64,000 nucleotides of DNA from Shinella yambaruensis (GCF_022899355.1 NZ_JALJCK010000002.1:496001-560000), one strand, 5' to 3'; numbered from the stretch's first letter, positions 41,710 through 50,209 are shown. The notes: generated from the sequence alone by a model not told the origin. Made by a program: numbers and translations.

Positions 41710-44147
41710 CCCTGCCATCCCATGCTGAGATCGTTGTCATCGGCGGCGGCATCATCGGCTGCTCGACGGCCTATCATCTCGCCCGCGACCACAAGGCGAA
41801 CGTGATCCTCCTGGAGCAGGGCACGCTGACCTCGGGTTCGACCTGGCATGCGGCCGGCCTCGTCGGCCAGCTCCGCTCCTCGGCGTCGATCACCCGGGTG
41901 CTGAAATATTCCGTCGATCTCTACAAGGGCCTCGAAGCCGAGACGGGCCTTGCGACCGGCTGGAAGATGACGGGATGCCTGCGGCTTGCCACCAACCAGG
42001 ACCGCTGGACGGAGTTCCGCCGCCTCGCCACCACGGCCAAGAGCTTCGGCATGGAAATGCACCTCCTGACGCCGCAGGAGGTCAAGGCCATGTGGCCGCT
42101 GATGGAGGTCGGCGACCTCGTCGGCGCAAGCTGGCTGCCGACGGACGGCCAGGCGAGCCCTTCGGACATCACCCAGTCGCTCGCAAGGGGCGCGCGCATG
42201 CACGGCGCGAAGATTGTCGAGAACGTGCGCGTCACGGGCTTCGACATCGAGGACGGGCGCATTCGCCGCGTGCGCACGACGCGCGGCGACATCGCCTGCG
42301 AAAAGGTGGTCAACTGCGCCGGCCAGTGGGCGCGGCAAGTGGGCGCGATGGCCGGCATCAACGTGCCGCTGCAGCCGGTCAAGCACCAGTATATCATCAC
42401 GGAAACCGTGCCGGGGCTCGCCACCGACGCGCCGACGATCCGCGATCCCGATCGCCGTACCTATTTCAAGGAGGAGGTCGGCGGGCTCGTCATGGGCGGC
42501 TACGAGCCGAACCCGCAGCCCTGGACGACCGGCGACGTGCCGGACGAGTGGGCCTACCGGCTCTTCGACGACGATTTCGACCATTTCGAGCAGCATATGG
42601 TGGAGGCGATCGCCCGCGTGCCGGCGCTGGAGAAGGTCGGCGTCAAGCAGATGATCAACGGGCCGGAGAGCTTTACGCCCGACGGCAACTTCATCCTCGG
42701 CGTGGCGCCGGAATGCAGCAACATGTTCGTCGGCGCGGGCTTCAACGCCTTCGGCATCGCCTCGGGTGGCGGGGCGGGCTGGGTTCTGGCGCAATGGGTG
42801 ATCGACGGCGAGGCGCCGCTCGATCTCTGGGTGGTCGATATCCGCCGCTTTGCCGGCATGCATCGCGACCGGCAATGGGTGCTCGACCGCACGCTGGAAG
42901 CCTACGGCAAGCACTACACGATTGGCTTTCCGCACGAGGAATATGAGAGCGGCCGCCCGCGCGTTGTCTCGCCGCTCTACGAGCGGCTGAAGGCGCATGG
43001 CGCGGTGTTCGGCTCCAAGCTTGGCTGGGAGCGGCCGAACTGGTTCGCGCCGAAGGGCATGGAGGCGCGGGACGTCTATTCGATGGGAAGGCAGAACTGG
43101 TTCTCGACGGTCGGCGACGAGCACCGCCATGTGCGCGAGGCCGTCGGTATCTTCGACCAGTCCTCCTTCGCCAAATACGAGATGACGGGGCCGGACGCGC
43201 TGAAGGCGCTCGACTGGATCTGCGCCAACGATGTCGGCAAGCCGGTGGGGCGGCTGACCTATACGCAGCTTCTCAACAGCCGCGGCGGCATCGAGGCGGA
43301 CCTGACGGTGGCGCGGCTCGCCGAGGAGAAATTCTACATCGTGACCGGCACGGGCTTCCGAACCCATGACCTCGGCTGGATCACGGATCATCTTCCCGGT
43401 GGCCTCGACGTGACGCTCCGCGATGTAACCGAGGATTTCGGCACGCTGTCGCTGATGGGGCCGAAGGCGCGCGACGTTCTGGCCGCGCTTGCCGATGCCG
43501 ATGTCTCCAATGCCGGCTTCCCCTTCGGCCATGTGCGGGAAATCGTGCTTGCCGGCCATGTCGTGCGGGCGCTGCGCGTTACCTATGTCGGCGAGCTCGG
43601 CTGGGAGCTGCATGTGCCGATCGAGGCCATCGGCACGGTCTTCGATGCGCTGATGACGGCCGGTGCCCCGTTCGGTATCCGCCCGGTCGGTTATCGCGCG
43701 CTGGAATCGCTGCGCCTCGAAAAGGGTTATCGCGCCTGGGGTTCGGACATCACGCCGAACGACACGCCCTTCGATGCCGGCCTCGGCTGGGCGGTGAAGC
43801 TGCGCAAGAACACCGATTTCCTCGGCCGCCGGGCGCTGGAGGCCCTGCAGGGCGAAAAGCGCAAGAAGGCGCTGGCCGGTTTCACGGTCGACAATCCGGA
43901 CATCGTGCTCGTCGGCCGCGAGACGATCCTGCGCAACGGTGAGCCCGTCGGCTACCTCACCAGCGGCGGCTACGGCTATACGCTCGGCAAGAATGTCGGC
44001 TACGGCTATGTGCGCCGCGCCGAGGGTGTGGACGACGATTTCCTGACGGGCGGCGACTACGAGCTCGTCGTCGCCATGGAACGCACGCCGGCGAAGATCC
44101 ACCTCGAACCGCTCTACGACCCGGCCGGTGCGCGCGTGAAAGCCTGA
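41706..44147 (+). CDS. FAD-dependent dimethylglycine/sarcosine dehydrogenase family oxidoreductase
   Basis: The 813-residue protein is the usual length of dimethylglycine dehydrogenases. The N-terminal DAO domain has EIVVIGGGIIGCSTAYHLA (about 8-26) and GSTWHAAGLVGQLR. The C-terminal half (from about 430) is a GcvT-like folate-binding domain (LGWELHVPIEAIG, ESLRLEKGYRAWGSDI). It would demethylate a secondary or tertiary amine, transferring the carbon to tetrahydrofolate. The start overlaps the kinase stop. With the betaine-type importer this suggests betaine or dimethylglycine catabolism; the trimethylglycine demethylase step is not in the window. Confidence 0.9.
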   Translation: MTLPSHAEIVVIGGGIIGCSTAYHLARDHKANVILLEQGTLTSGSTWHAAGLVGQLRSSASITRVLKYSVDLYKGLEAETGLATGWKMTGCLRLATNQDRWTEFRRLATTAKSFGMEMHLLTPQEVKAMWPLMEVGDLVGASWLPTDGQASPSDITQSLARGARMHGAKIVENVRVTGFDIEDGRIRRVRTTRGDIACEKVVNCAGQWARQVGAMAGINVPLQPVKHQYIITETVPGLATDAPTIRDPDRRTYFKEEVGGLVMGGYEPNPQPWTTGDVPDEWAYRLFDDDFDHFEQHMVEAIARVPALEKVGVKQMINGPESFTPDGNFILGVAPECSNMFVGAGFNAFGIASGGGAGWVLAQWVIDGEAPLDLWVVDIRRFAGMHRDRQWVLDRTLEAYGKHYTIGFPHEEYESGRPRVVSPLYERLKAHGAVFGSKLGWERPNWFAPKGMEARDVYSMGRQNWFSTVGDEHRHVREAVGIFDQSSFAKYEMTGPDALKALDWICANDVGKPVGRLTYTQLLNSRGGIEADLTVARLAEEKFYIVTGTGFRTHDLGWITDHLPGGLDVTLRDVTEDFGTLSLMGPKARDVLAALADADVSNAGFPFGHVREIVLAGHVVRALRVTYVGELGWELHVPIEAIGTVFDALMTAGAPFGIRPVGYRALESLRLEKGYRAWGSDITPNDTPFDAGLGWAVKLRKNTDFLGRRALEALQGEKRKKALAGFTVDNPDIVLVGRETILRNGEPVGYLTSGGYGYTLGKNVGYGYVRRAEGVDDDFLTGGDYELVVAMERTPAKIHLEPLYDPAGARVKA

Positions 44148-44158
44148 TCCTGCGGCAG

Positions 44159-44179
44159 GGAAGGCCTCCGGGCCTTTCC
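44159..44179 (+). terminator. Weak stem-loop after the dimethylglycine-dehydrogenase-like gene
   Basis: GGAAGGCC and GGCCTTTCC pair with one bulged base around a short loop, 12 bases after the stop. No U-run follows, so its efficiency is uncertain. Confidence 0.4.
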
Positions 44180-44188
44180 GGATCGGAG

Positions 44189-44220
44189 AATCCATAGTAT
44201 ACCCCCCTATATTATGGATT
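44189..44220. promoter_or_regulatory. DmeR (RcnR/CsoR-type) operator
   Basis: Two 13-bp arms, AATCCATAGTATA and TATATTATGGATT (one mismatch), flank a run of six C (44202-44207). AT-rich inverted repeats around a C/G run are the known binding site of RcnR/CsoR-type repressors. A very similar site is described for rhizobial dmeRF. It lies 16 bases before the repressor ATG. Confidence 0.88.
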
Positions 44221-44236
44221 CGAAAGGCGATCCCGC

Positions 44237-44509
44237 ATGAGCCACACCATCCAGCAGAAGGACAAGCTGATCGCCCGGGTGCGCCGCATCCGCGGCCAGA
44301 TCGAGGGCATCGAACGCGCGCTGGAAGGCGAGGCGGGCTGTGCCGAGATCATGCGCCAGCTCGCCTCCGTGCGCGGCGCGCTCGGCGGCCTGACGGCGGA
44401 AGTGATGGAGGACCATCTGCGCCATCACGTGATGGAAGCCGAGACGAAGGCGGACTGTCTTCAGGGCGGCGAGGAGCTGATCGGGGTCATCCGGACCTAC
44501 ATGAAATAG
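44237..44509 (+). CDS. dmeR: Ni/Co-responsive RcnR/CsoR-family repressor
   Basis: The protein has 90 residues and is all-helical. The RcnR metal fingerprint is complete: His3, Cys35, His60 and His64, which fits Ni(II)/Co(II) rather than copper. It precedes a CDF exporter with a His-rich loop, as in the rhizobial dmeRF operon, and the operator at 44189-44220 overlaps its promoter. The metal-free protein should repress both genes. A formaldehyde-sensing FrmR-type role is an alternative but lacks the context. Confidence 0.9.
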   Translation: MSHTIQQKDKLIARVRRIRGQIEGIERALEGEAGCAEIMRQLASVRGALGGLTAEVMEDHLRHHVMEAETKADCLQGGEELIGVIRTYMK

Positions 44510-44596
44510 CGCAGGTCCCGCAGCAGGGCGAAGCAGCCTTGCCGTGGGCGCTGCCGGGGGTATTCGGCCCCGCCTGCCGCAACGAAAGGGAGTCCA

Positions 44597-45592
44597 ATGG
44601 CAAACGATACGACGGCAAGGCCAACCCACGACCACGTCTTCCTCGGCGCCGACCACAGCCGCAACGAGCGCAGGGTCTGGCTCGTCATCGCGCTGACCGC
44701 CGGCATGATGGTGGCGGAAATCGTCGCGGGCACGATCTACGGCTCGATGGCGCTGGTGGCGGACGGCTGGCACATGTCCACCCATGCCGGCGCCATGCTG
44801 ATCGCGGCGCTCGCCTATTCCTATGCGCGGCGCCATGCGCGCGATCCGCGCTTCACCTTCGGCACCGGCAAGCTCGGCGATCTCGCGGGCTTTGCCAGCG
44901 CCATCGTCCTCGCCTTCATCGCCCTGCTCATCGGCTGGGAAAGCGTCCTGCGCCTTGCCGATCCGGTCGAGATCCATTTCGGCCAGGCGATCGCCGTGGC
45001 CGTCGCCGGCCTTGCGGTCAACCTTGCCAGCGCCTGGCTGCTGCGGGACGACCACGCACATCACCACCACGGCCATCACGGTCACGGCCATGGCGGCCAT
45101 CATCATGACCACCATGACGATCATCACCACGACCACGATCACCACCATGCGCACGACCACCCGCATTCGGCGCGCGACAACAATCTTCGCGCCGCCTACC
45201 TGCATGTGCTGGCGGATGCGCTGACCTCCATCCTTGCCATCGTCGCACTGCTGCTCGGCCGGAGCTACGGCTGGCTCTGGGCCGATCCGGTGATGGGCGT
45301 CGTCGGGGCACTGGTCATCGTCCGCTGGTCGTGGAGCCTCATCCGCGAGGCGGGCGGCGTGCTGATCGACGCGGTGCCGGAGGGCGGGGCGCTGGCGGAG
45401 GATATCCGCACGGTGCTGGAACGCGGCGACGAGCACATCACCGACCTGCATGTCTGGCAGGTCGGCCCCGGCCATCACGCGGCCATCGTCTCGCTCTCGT
45501 CCCCGCACCCGCAGGCGCCGTCCGACTACAAGGCGCGGCTTGCCCATCTCGGCGGGCTGTCGCATGTGACGGTCGAGGTGCAGCCGGCCTGA
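44597..45592 (+). CDS. dmeF: Cation diffusion facilitator, Co/Ni exporter DmeF
   Basis: The 331-residue membrane protein has CDF metal-site segments (MALVADGWHMSTHAG, HVLADALTS) and a very His-rich cytoplasmic loop at about residues 152-191. It exports divalent metal, in known cases cobalt and nickel, in exchange for protons. AAAGGGAG precedes the ATG. The 87-bp gap after the repressor gene holds no further promoter-like sequence. Confidence 0.93.
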   Translation: MANDTTARPTHDHVFLGADHSRNERRVWLVIALTAGMMVAEIVAGTIYGSMALVADGWHMSTHAGAMLIAALAYSYARRHARDPRFTFGTGKLGDLAGFASAIVLAFIALLIGWESVLRLADPVEIHFGQAIAVAVAGLAVNLASAWLLRDDHAHHHHGHHGHGHGGHHHDHHDDHHHDHDHHHAHDHPHSARDNNLRAAYLHVLADALTSILAIVALLLGRSYGWLWADPVMGVVGALVIVRWSWSLIREAGGVLIDAVPEGGALAEDIRTVLERGDEHITDLHVWQVGPGHHAAIVSLSSPHPQAPSDYKARLAHLGGLSHVTVEVQPA

Positions 45593-45605
45593 CCGGGGCC
45601 CTGCC

Positions 45606-46247
45606 TCAGGCGTGGCGCAGCACCTTCAGCACCACGCCGCGGCTCGGCACGGTGCCCGTCTCGCCGGGCATCGAGACATAGGGCGCGGTCTCCTCTGTCC
45701 GCGCGAGGATGCCCTCGCGCTCCAGGGCCGCCAGCCGGTCGGAAAAACCGTCGTTCCACAGCGTGTTCTTCACCGTCAGGACGAGGACGCCGCCCGGCCG
45801 CGTGATGCGGATGAGTTCCGGCAGGCCCTCGACGCCGACATGGCCCGACGTGAACACGCCGGCCGAGACGATGCCGGCGAAGTGCCCGTCGGGGAAGGGC
45901 AGGGGATTGCCGAGGGCGGCGCGGTGCAGGGCGGCATAGACGGCCTTCGCCGCCGCCCGCTGGAGCATGCCGTCGGAAATGTCGAGGCCCTCGACATGGG
46001 CATAGCCGAGGATCGCCAGCCATTCGCCGATGAGACCGGTGCCGGCGCCCGCATCGAGCAGGGGCGCGGCGCCGCGCGGCAGGTGGCGCGCGAGGAGCGC
46101 GAGGCAGATCGATGGATGGCGGTAGCCGGCGCTCGCCATGTCGGCGTCGTAGGTCTCCGCCCAGCCGTCGTAGAGGGCCGCGACCTCCTCCGTGCCGCTT
46201 GCATTGTAGACCGCGCCGAGTGCACCCTCATGATGTCCGTTTGCCAT
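45606..46247 (-). CDS. SAM-dependent class I methyltransferase
   Basis: The protein has 213 residues. The SAM-binding motif I is LLDAGAGTGLIGEWLA; motif II/post-I elements are VEGLDISDGMLQRA and LPFPDGHFAGIVSAGVF. The substrate is unknown. It is convergent with dmeF (13 bases between stops) and divergent from the kinase-like gene at 46328, with an 80-bp gap that shows no clear operator. Nothing links it to a particular pathway. Confidence 0.85.
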   Translation of the reverse strand: MANGHHEGALGAVYNASGTEEVAALYDGWAETYDADMASAGYRHPSICLALLARHLPRGAAPLLDAGAGTGLIGEWLAILGYAHVEGLDISDGMLQRAAAKAVYAALHRAALGNPLPFPDGHFAGIVSAGVFTSGHVGVEGLPELIRITRPGGVLVLTVKNTLWNDGFSDRLAALEREGILARTEETAPYVSMPGETGTVPSRGVVLKVLRHA

Positions 46248-46327
46248 GGCCTTCCCTCATGTTTTGATGATGATAGCGAAAGGCTGAAATCTGTGAAACC
46301 GTCGCGGACGGCCAAAAGGAGGTGTTC

Positions 46328-47233
46328 ATGAGCGAAGAGCGGCAGGCCTTGGATGCAATCGCGAAAATTCCCCTTCTGGAAGGCTATGACGGCCCGGTGG
46401 AACGGCTCGGCGGCCTCACCAATCTCGTCTTCCGCGTCCGCGACTGGTGCCTGCGCGTGCCCGGCAGAGGCACGGAGGAATATATCGACCGCGGTAACGA
46501 GGCCGTTGCGGCGCGGGAAGCGGCGCGCGTCGGCGTGGGGCCGGAGGTCTTTCACGCGGATGCGGCGACCGGATTGATGGTCACCCGTTTCATTCCCGGC
46601 GCGACGACGATGACGCCGGAGGGCTTCAAGGCCGTTTCCGGCGCGCCGGCGCGGGCGGGCGAGGCCTTCCGGCGCCTGCACGACAGCGGCGCGATCTTCC
46701 CTGCGCGCTTCGAGCTCTTCGCCATGATCGACGAGTACCTTGCCGTGCTCTCCACCAAGGATGTCGCCCTGCCGGAAGGCTATCACGAGGGGCTGCGCGA
46801 GGCGGAAACGGTGCACGCCGCGCTCGCCGCCCACCCGCTGCCCGTCGTCGCCTGCCATTGCGATCCGCTCTGCGAGAACTTCCTCGATACGGGGGATCGC
46901 ATGTGGATCGTCGACTGGGAATATTCCGGCATGAACGACCCGATGTGGGACCTCGGCGATCTCTCTGTCGAGGCGGAGTTCGACCGGCAGCAGGAGGAGG
47001 CGATGATCCGCGCCTATTTCGGCGGCGAGCCGAAACCGGCCGAGCGTGGCCGGATCGTCATCTACAAGGCGATGTGCGATCTGCTCTGGACGCTCTGGGG
47101 GCTGATCCAGCTTGCGAACGGCAACCCGGCCGCCGATTTCCGGGCCTATGCGGACGGGCGCTTTGCCCGCTGCCGGACGTTGATGGCCGATCCGGTCTTT
47201 GCCGCGTCGGTGGCGGCCGTCGCGAAGGGATGA
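46328..47233 (+). CDS. Choline kinase-like phosphotransferase, copy 2
   Basis: The protein has 301 residues. GGLTNLVFRVRDWCLRVPG forms the nucleotide loop, ACHCDPLCENFLD is the catalytic Asp/Asn loop and MWIVDWEYSG the metal site. It is a distant paralogue of copy 1 at 40798. The ATG at 46328 follows AGGAGGTG. It may belong with the following importer operon or stand alone; its stop codon is the first three bases of an operator-like palindrome at 47231-47244. The substrate is probably an amino alcohol. Confidence 0.84.
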   Translation: MSEERQALDAIAKIPLLEGYDGPVERLGGLTNLVFRVRDWCLRVPGRGTEEYIDRGNEAVAAREAARVGVGPEVFHADAATGLMVTRFIPGATTMTPEGFKAVSGAPARAGEAFRRLHDSGAIFPARFELFAMIDEYLAVLSTKDVALPEGYHEGLREAETVHAALAAHPLPVVACHCDPLCENFLDTGDRMWIVDWEYSGMNDPMWDLGDLSVEAEFDRQQEEAMIRAYFGGEPKPAERGRIVIYKAMCDLLWTLWGLIQLANGNPAADFRAYADGRFARCRTLMADPVFAASVAAVAKG

Positions 47234-47244
47234 AAGATATTTCA
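47231..47244. promoter_or_regulatory. Operator-like palindrome, site 1, upstream of the second ribose-type importer
   Basis: TGAAAGATATTTCA is a 14-bp palindrome with one mismatched pair. It starts in the stop codon of the preceding gene and is 44 bp from the perfect copy at 47275-47288. Confidence 0.5.
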
Positions 47245-47274
47245 GCCGTCGGGCTTGATTTCATGATTTAGGCA

Positions 47275-47288
47275 TGAAATATATTTCA
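47275..47288. promoter_or_regulatory. Operator-like palindrome, site 2 (perfect)
   Basis: TGAAATATATTTCA is a perfect 14-bp palindrome, 15 bases before a TTGACA at 47303-47308. The SorC regulator of the operon (51223-52230) is the best candidate to bind both sites. Confidence 0.6.
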
Positions 47289-47302
47289 TCGTCTGAATTA
47301 TA

Positions 47303-47308
47303 TTGACA
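47303..47308 (+). promoter_or_regulatory. Candidate -35 box of the second ribose-type importer operon
   Basis: A perfect TTGACA lies in the AT-rich part of the gap. The -10 region near 47325-47331 is weak. A leader of about 100 bases follows; it includes an ACCGGA...TCCGGT inverted repeat near 47339-47364 and a GGGGC-TTTC-GCCCC hairpin just before the ribosome-binding site. Confidence 0.4.
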
Positions 47309-47423
47309 CTTCCTTTGCTTTGCGATTAGCTGCCCATACCGGACTTCGAGGAGGAATTCCGGTCTTCACGAGATAGCGGCGTCGGAACGACGCCCACGGG
47401 CTTTTGGGAGGGGCTTTCGCCCC

Positions 47424-47432
47424 GGAGGAGGA
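47424..47432 (+). promoter_or_regulatory. Strong ribosome-binding site that fixes a TTG start
   Basis: GGAGGAGGA ends three bases before the TTG at 47436. No ATG in frame lies near, and the signal peptide begins at this TTG (LRTFLTTTALAVL), so the rare start codon is well supported. Confidence 0.7.
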
Positions 47433-47435
47433 TAC

Positions 47436-48464
47436 TTGCGCACTTTTCTGACGACGACCGCGTTGGCGGTCCTTGCGACGACGCTTTTTGCCGGTTCCGC
47501 GGCGGCTGAGACGGAGAACCCGTTCCGCTGCAAGCCGGGCGAGAAATACGTCATGAATGTCATGGTCTCGGGCGTCGAATACTGGTTCCCGGTCTATGAG
47601 ATGTTCAAGCAGGCCGGCCAGCAGCTCGGCTGCGAGACGGAATATACCGGCACGCCGGAATATGACGTCAACAAGCAGATCGCCACCTTCGACCAGGCGC
47701 TGGCACAGAACCCGGCCGGCATTCTCGTCCACCCGATGAACTCCGACCCGTTCATCGAGCCGATCAACCGCGCCATCGACCAGGGCACGGCGGTCGTGAC
47801 CTTCGCCGCCGACTCGCCGCTTTCCAAGCGCGTGTCCTTCATCACCTCCGACAACACCCGCGAAGGCACCTATGCGGCCGACGCGATCGCCGAGAAGATG
47901 GGCGGCAAGGGCGAATATGCGGTCCTAGAGAACCCGGGCCAGGACAACCACGACAAGCGCATCGCCGCCTTCATCGCCCGGATGGAGGAGAAGTGGCCGG
48001 ACATGAAGCTGGTCGGCCGCGCCGCCTCCAACCAGGATCCGACCAAGGCCTATCAGGGTCTTTCCAGCATCATCCAGGCCAATCCGAATCTCGGCGCGGT
48101 CTTCATGCCGGAAGCCAATTCCGCCATCGGCGCGGCGCAGGCCAACAAGGAAGCCGGCGGCAAGGTTCTCGTCATGTGCGCGGACGTCAACGCCAACATC
48201 CTCGACATGATCAAGGCCGGCGAGGTGTTCGGCTCGATCAACCCGAACCAGGGCATGCAGGGCTATATGGGCTTCATGCTGCTGTGGCTCGCCAAGCATC
48301 CGGAACTGATCGACCCGATGAACGACGCCAAGCGCTCGGGCTTCAACCCGATGAGCATCCCGGTCGTCGACAACGGCCTGTCCATCGTGACGGCGGAAAA
48401 CGCCGACGATTTCTATTGGGACAAGTACCTGAAGCGTCGCGGCACCAAGGGCATCGAGGAGTAG
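47436..48464 (+). CDS. Ribose-type ABC solute-binding protein with TTG start
   Basis: The protein has 342 residues. A Sec signal ends in GSAAAE. The mature part is a sugar-type periplasmic binder: MNVMVSGVEYWFPVYEMFKQAGQQLGCETEY, PAGILVHPMNSDPFIEPINRAIDQG and VSFITSDNTREGTYAADAIAEKMGG. It is the first gene of a polyol/sugar operon running to 58979. It is followed by the 155-bp inverted-repeat element. The ligand is probably a sugar or sugar alcohol. Confidence 0.9.
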   Translation: MRTFLTTTALAVLATTLFAGSAAAETENPFRCKPGEKYVMNVMVSGVEYWFPVYEMFKQAGQQLGCETEYTGTPEYDVNKQIATFDQALAQNPAGILVHPMNSDPFIEPINRAIDQGTAVVTFAADSPLSKRVSFITSDNTREGTYAADAIAEKMGGKGEYAVLENPGQDNHDKRIAAFIARMEEKWPDMKLVGRAASNQDPTKAYQGLSSIIQANPNLGAVFMPEANSAIGAAQANKEAGGKVLVMCADVNANILDMIKAGEVFGSINPNQGMQGYMGFMLLWLAKHPELIDPMNDAKRSGFNPMSIPVVDNGLSIVTAENADDFYWDKYLKRRGTKGIEE

Positions 48465-48501
48465 TATCGGCGGCTCATGCCTTTGGCCGCTTCCACCGTG
48501 G

Positions 48502-48546
48502 CCCCCCTCTGCCCTGCCGGGCATCTCCCCCTCAAGGGGGGAGATC
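48502..48546 (+). repeat. RIME-like intergenic repeat, left arm
   Basis: This 45-base arm is repeated perfectly in inverse orientation at 48612-48656, with 65 bases between. Each arm holds internal hairpins such as CTCCCCC-TCAA-GGGGGGAG. The composition resembles the RIME elements of rhizobia. It lies between the binding-protein and ATPase genes of one operon, so the transcript can form a 45-bp stem. Confidence 0.85.
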
Positions 48547-48611
48547 GGCAAGACGGAGGGCGGTGCCCATATCGAAACGGCCGACGATGGGCGAAGTGCT
48601 TCCCCCCATCT

Positions 48612-48656
48612 GATCTCCCCCCTTGAGGGGGAGATGCCCGGCAGGGCAGAGGGGGG
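48612..48656 (-). repeat. RIME-like intergenic repeat, right arm
   Basis: This is the exact reverse complement of the 45 bases at 48502-48546. The G-rich end (AGGGGGGAAG) sits just before the possible ATG at 48662 and could serve as its ribosome-binding site. Confidence 0.85.
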
Positions 48657-48688
48657 AAGCTATGGACGACGATCTGGAAGGAAAGACG

Positions 48689-50209
48689 ATGGCGGAGCCG
48701 GTGCTCACCATTCATGGCGTGACCAAGCATTTCGGGGCGGTGAAGGCGTTGACCGAGGTCGACTTCACGCTGGAACGCGGCGAGGTCCATGCGCTCTGCG
48801 GCGAGAACGGTGCCGGCAAGTCGACGCTGATGAACATCATCGCCGGCGTCCTGCAGCCGACCGAGGGCGAGATCCGCGTCGACGGCAAGGCCGTGCGCAT
48901 CGCATCCCCTGCCGCCGCCCAGGCGCTCGGCATCGGCCTCGTCCACCAGGAAATCGCGCTCTGCCCGGATGCGAGCGTGGCGGAAAACATGTTCATGGCC
49001 GCCACCAACCGTCGTCGCTCGCCCTTCATGAATTACCGCGCCCTGGAGCGCGACGCGCAGGCCGTGATGAACCGCCTTGCCGCCATCGACGTCCGCCGCA
49101 AGGTGGCGGACCTGCCGATTTCCAGCCAGCAGCTCGTCGAGATCGCCAAGGCGCTGACGCTCGACTGCCGCGTGCTGATCCTCGACGAGCCCACTGCCGC
49201 GCTCACCGAAACCGAGGCGCAGCAGCTCTTCTCCATCATCCGCGACCTCAAGGCGAACGGTATCTCGATCATCTATATCAGCCACCGCATGGCCGAGATT
49301 TTCTCGCTCTGCGACCGCGTGACCGTTTTCCGCGACGGGCGCTATGTCTGTACCGACCGCATCGCCGACATCACGCCGGATGACGTCGTGCGCCGCATGG
49401 TGGGACGCGAGATCACCCAGCTCTATCCGGACAAGCTCGATACGGAGCCGGGCGCGACCATCCTCGAAGTCGATGACCTCGGTGACGGCGACCGTTTCCA
49501 CGCCGTCGGTTTCACCCTGCGCAAGGGCGAGATCCTCGGCATCGGCGGCCTCATCGGCTCCGGCCGTACGGAGATCGCCGAGGGTATCTGCGGGCTGCGG
49601 CCGCACACCGCCGGCACGGTGCGCCTGCATGGCGCGGCGCAGGCGATCCGCGCCTATGCGGATGCGGTGAAGGCCGGCATCGTTTACCTCTCCGAGGACC
49701 GCAAGGGATCGGGCGTTTTCCTCGACCTTTCCATCGCGCAGAACATCTCCGTCCTGGACCTGAAATCGCTGACGGGTCCGCTCGGCCTGCTCGACCGCCG
49801 CGCCGAGGCGGCGCTGGCGGAGGACTTTGCGAAGCGCCTCGCCGTGCGCATGGGCGGCATCGACGCGCCGGTAAAATCGCTCTCCGGCGGCAACCAGCAG
49901 AAGGTGGCCATCGCCAAGCAGCTCGCGGTCAAGCCGAAGGTCATCCTGATGGACGAGCCGACGCGCGGCATCGATGTCGGCGCGAAGACCGAAATTCACC
50001 GCCTGCTGCGCGAGCTTGCGCGCGCGGGCATCGGCATCGTCGTCATATCCTCGGAAATGCCGGAGCTGCTCGGGCTCTGCGACCGCGTGCTCGTCGTCCG
50101 GGAGGGACGCATCGCGGGGGAACTCGGCGCAAAGGAGATGACGGAGGAGGCCGTGATCCGGCTCGCTTCGGGCCTGGGCACGGCAAGGGCGGCAAACCAT
50201 GCCGCGTGA
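48689..50209 (+). CDS. Ribose-type ABC importer ATPase, two-domain (RbsA-like)
   Basis: The protein has 506 residues with two ABC domains. The first has Walker [10 protein letters not shown] and an [13 protein letters not shown] signature; the second has the degenerate Walker [10 protein letters not shown] and signature [16 protein letters not shown], as usual for RbsA/MglA. The ATG at 48689 follows GGAAGGAAAGACG. An in-frame ATG at 48662, right after the repeat element, would add nine residues. It pairs with the permease at 50232. Confidence 0.92.
   Translation: MAEPVLTIHGVTKHFGAVKALTEVDFTLERGEVHALCGENGAGKSTLMNIIAGVLQPTEGEIRVDGKAVRIASPAAAQALGIGLVHQEIALCPDASVAENMFMAATNRRRSPFMNYRALERDAQAVMNRLAAIDVRRKVADLPISSQQLVEIAKALTLDCRVLILDEPTAALTETEAQQLFSIIRDLKANGISIIYISHRMAEIFSLCDRVTVFRDGRYVCTDRIADITPDDVVRRMVGREITQLYPDKLDTEPGATILEVDDLGDGDRFHAVGFTLRKGEILGIGGLIGSGRTEIAEGICGLRPHTAGTVRLHGAAQAIRAYADAVKAGIVYLSEDRKGSGVFLDLSIAQNISVLDLKSLTGPLGLLDRRAEAALAEDFAKRLAVRMGGIDAPVKSLSGGNQQKVAIAKQLAVKPKVILMDEPTRGIDVGAKTEIHRLLRELARAGIGIVVISSEMPELLGLCDRVLVVREGRIAGELGAKEMTEEAVIRLASGLGTARAANHAA

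Noticed and set aside
41676-44195. Minus-strand frame of 839 codons opposite the dimethylglycine-dehydrogenase-like gene
   Set aside because: Shadow of a strongly conserved gene; translation is compositionally biased.
44597-45592. Sequencing artefact in the His-rich stretch of dmeF
   Set aside because: The reading frame stays open with CDF motifs on both sides, and His-rich loops are normal in this family.
48502-48656. CRISPR repeat or insertion-sequence ends
   Set aside because: There are only two copies in inverse orientation, no spacers and no transposase; a RIME-like intergenic repeat fits better.
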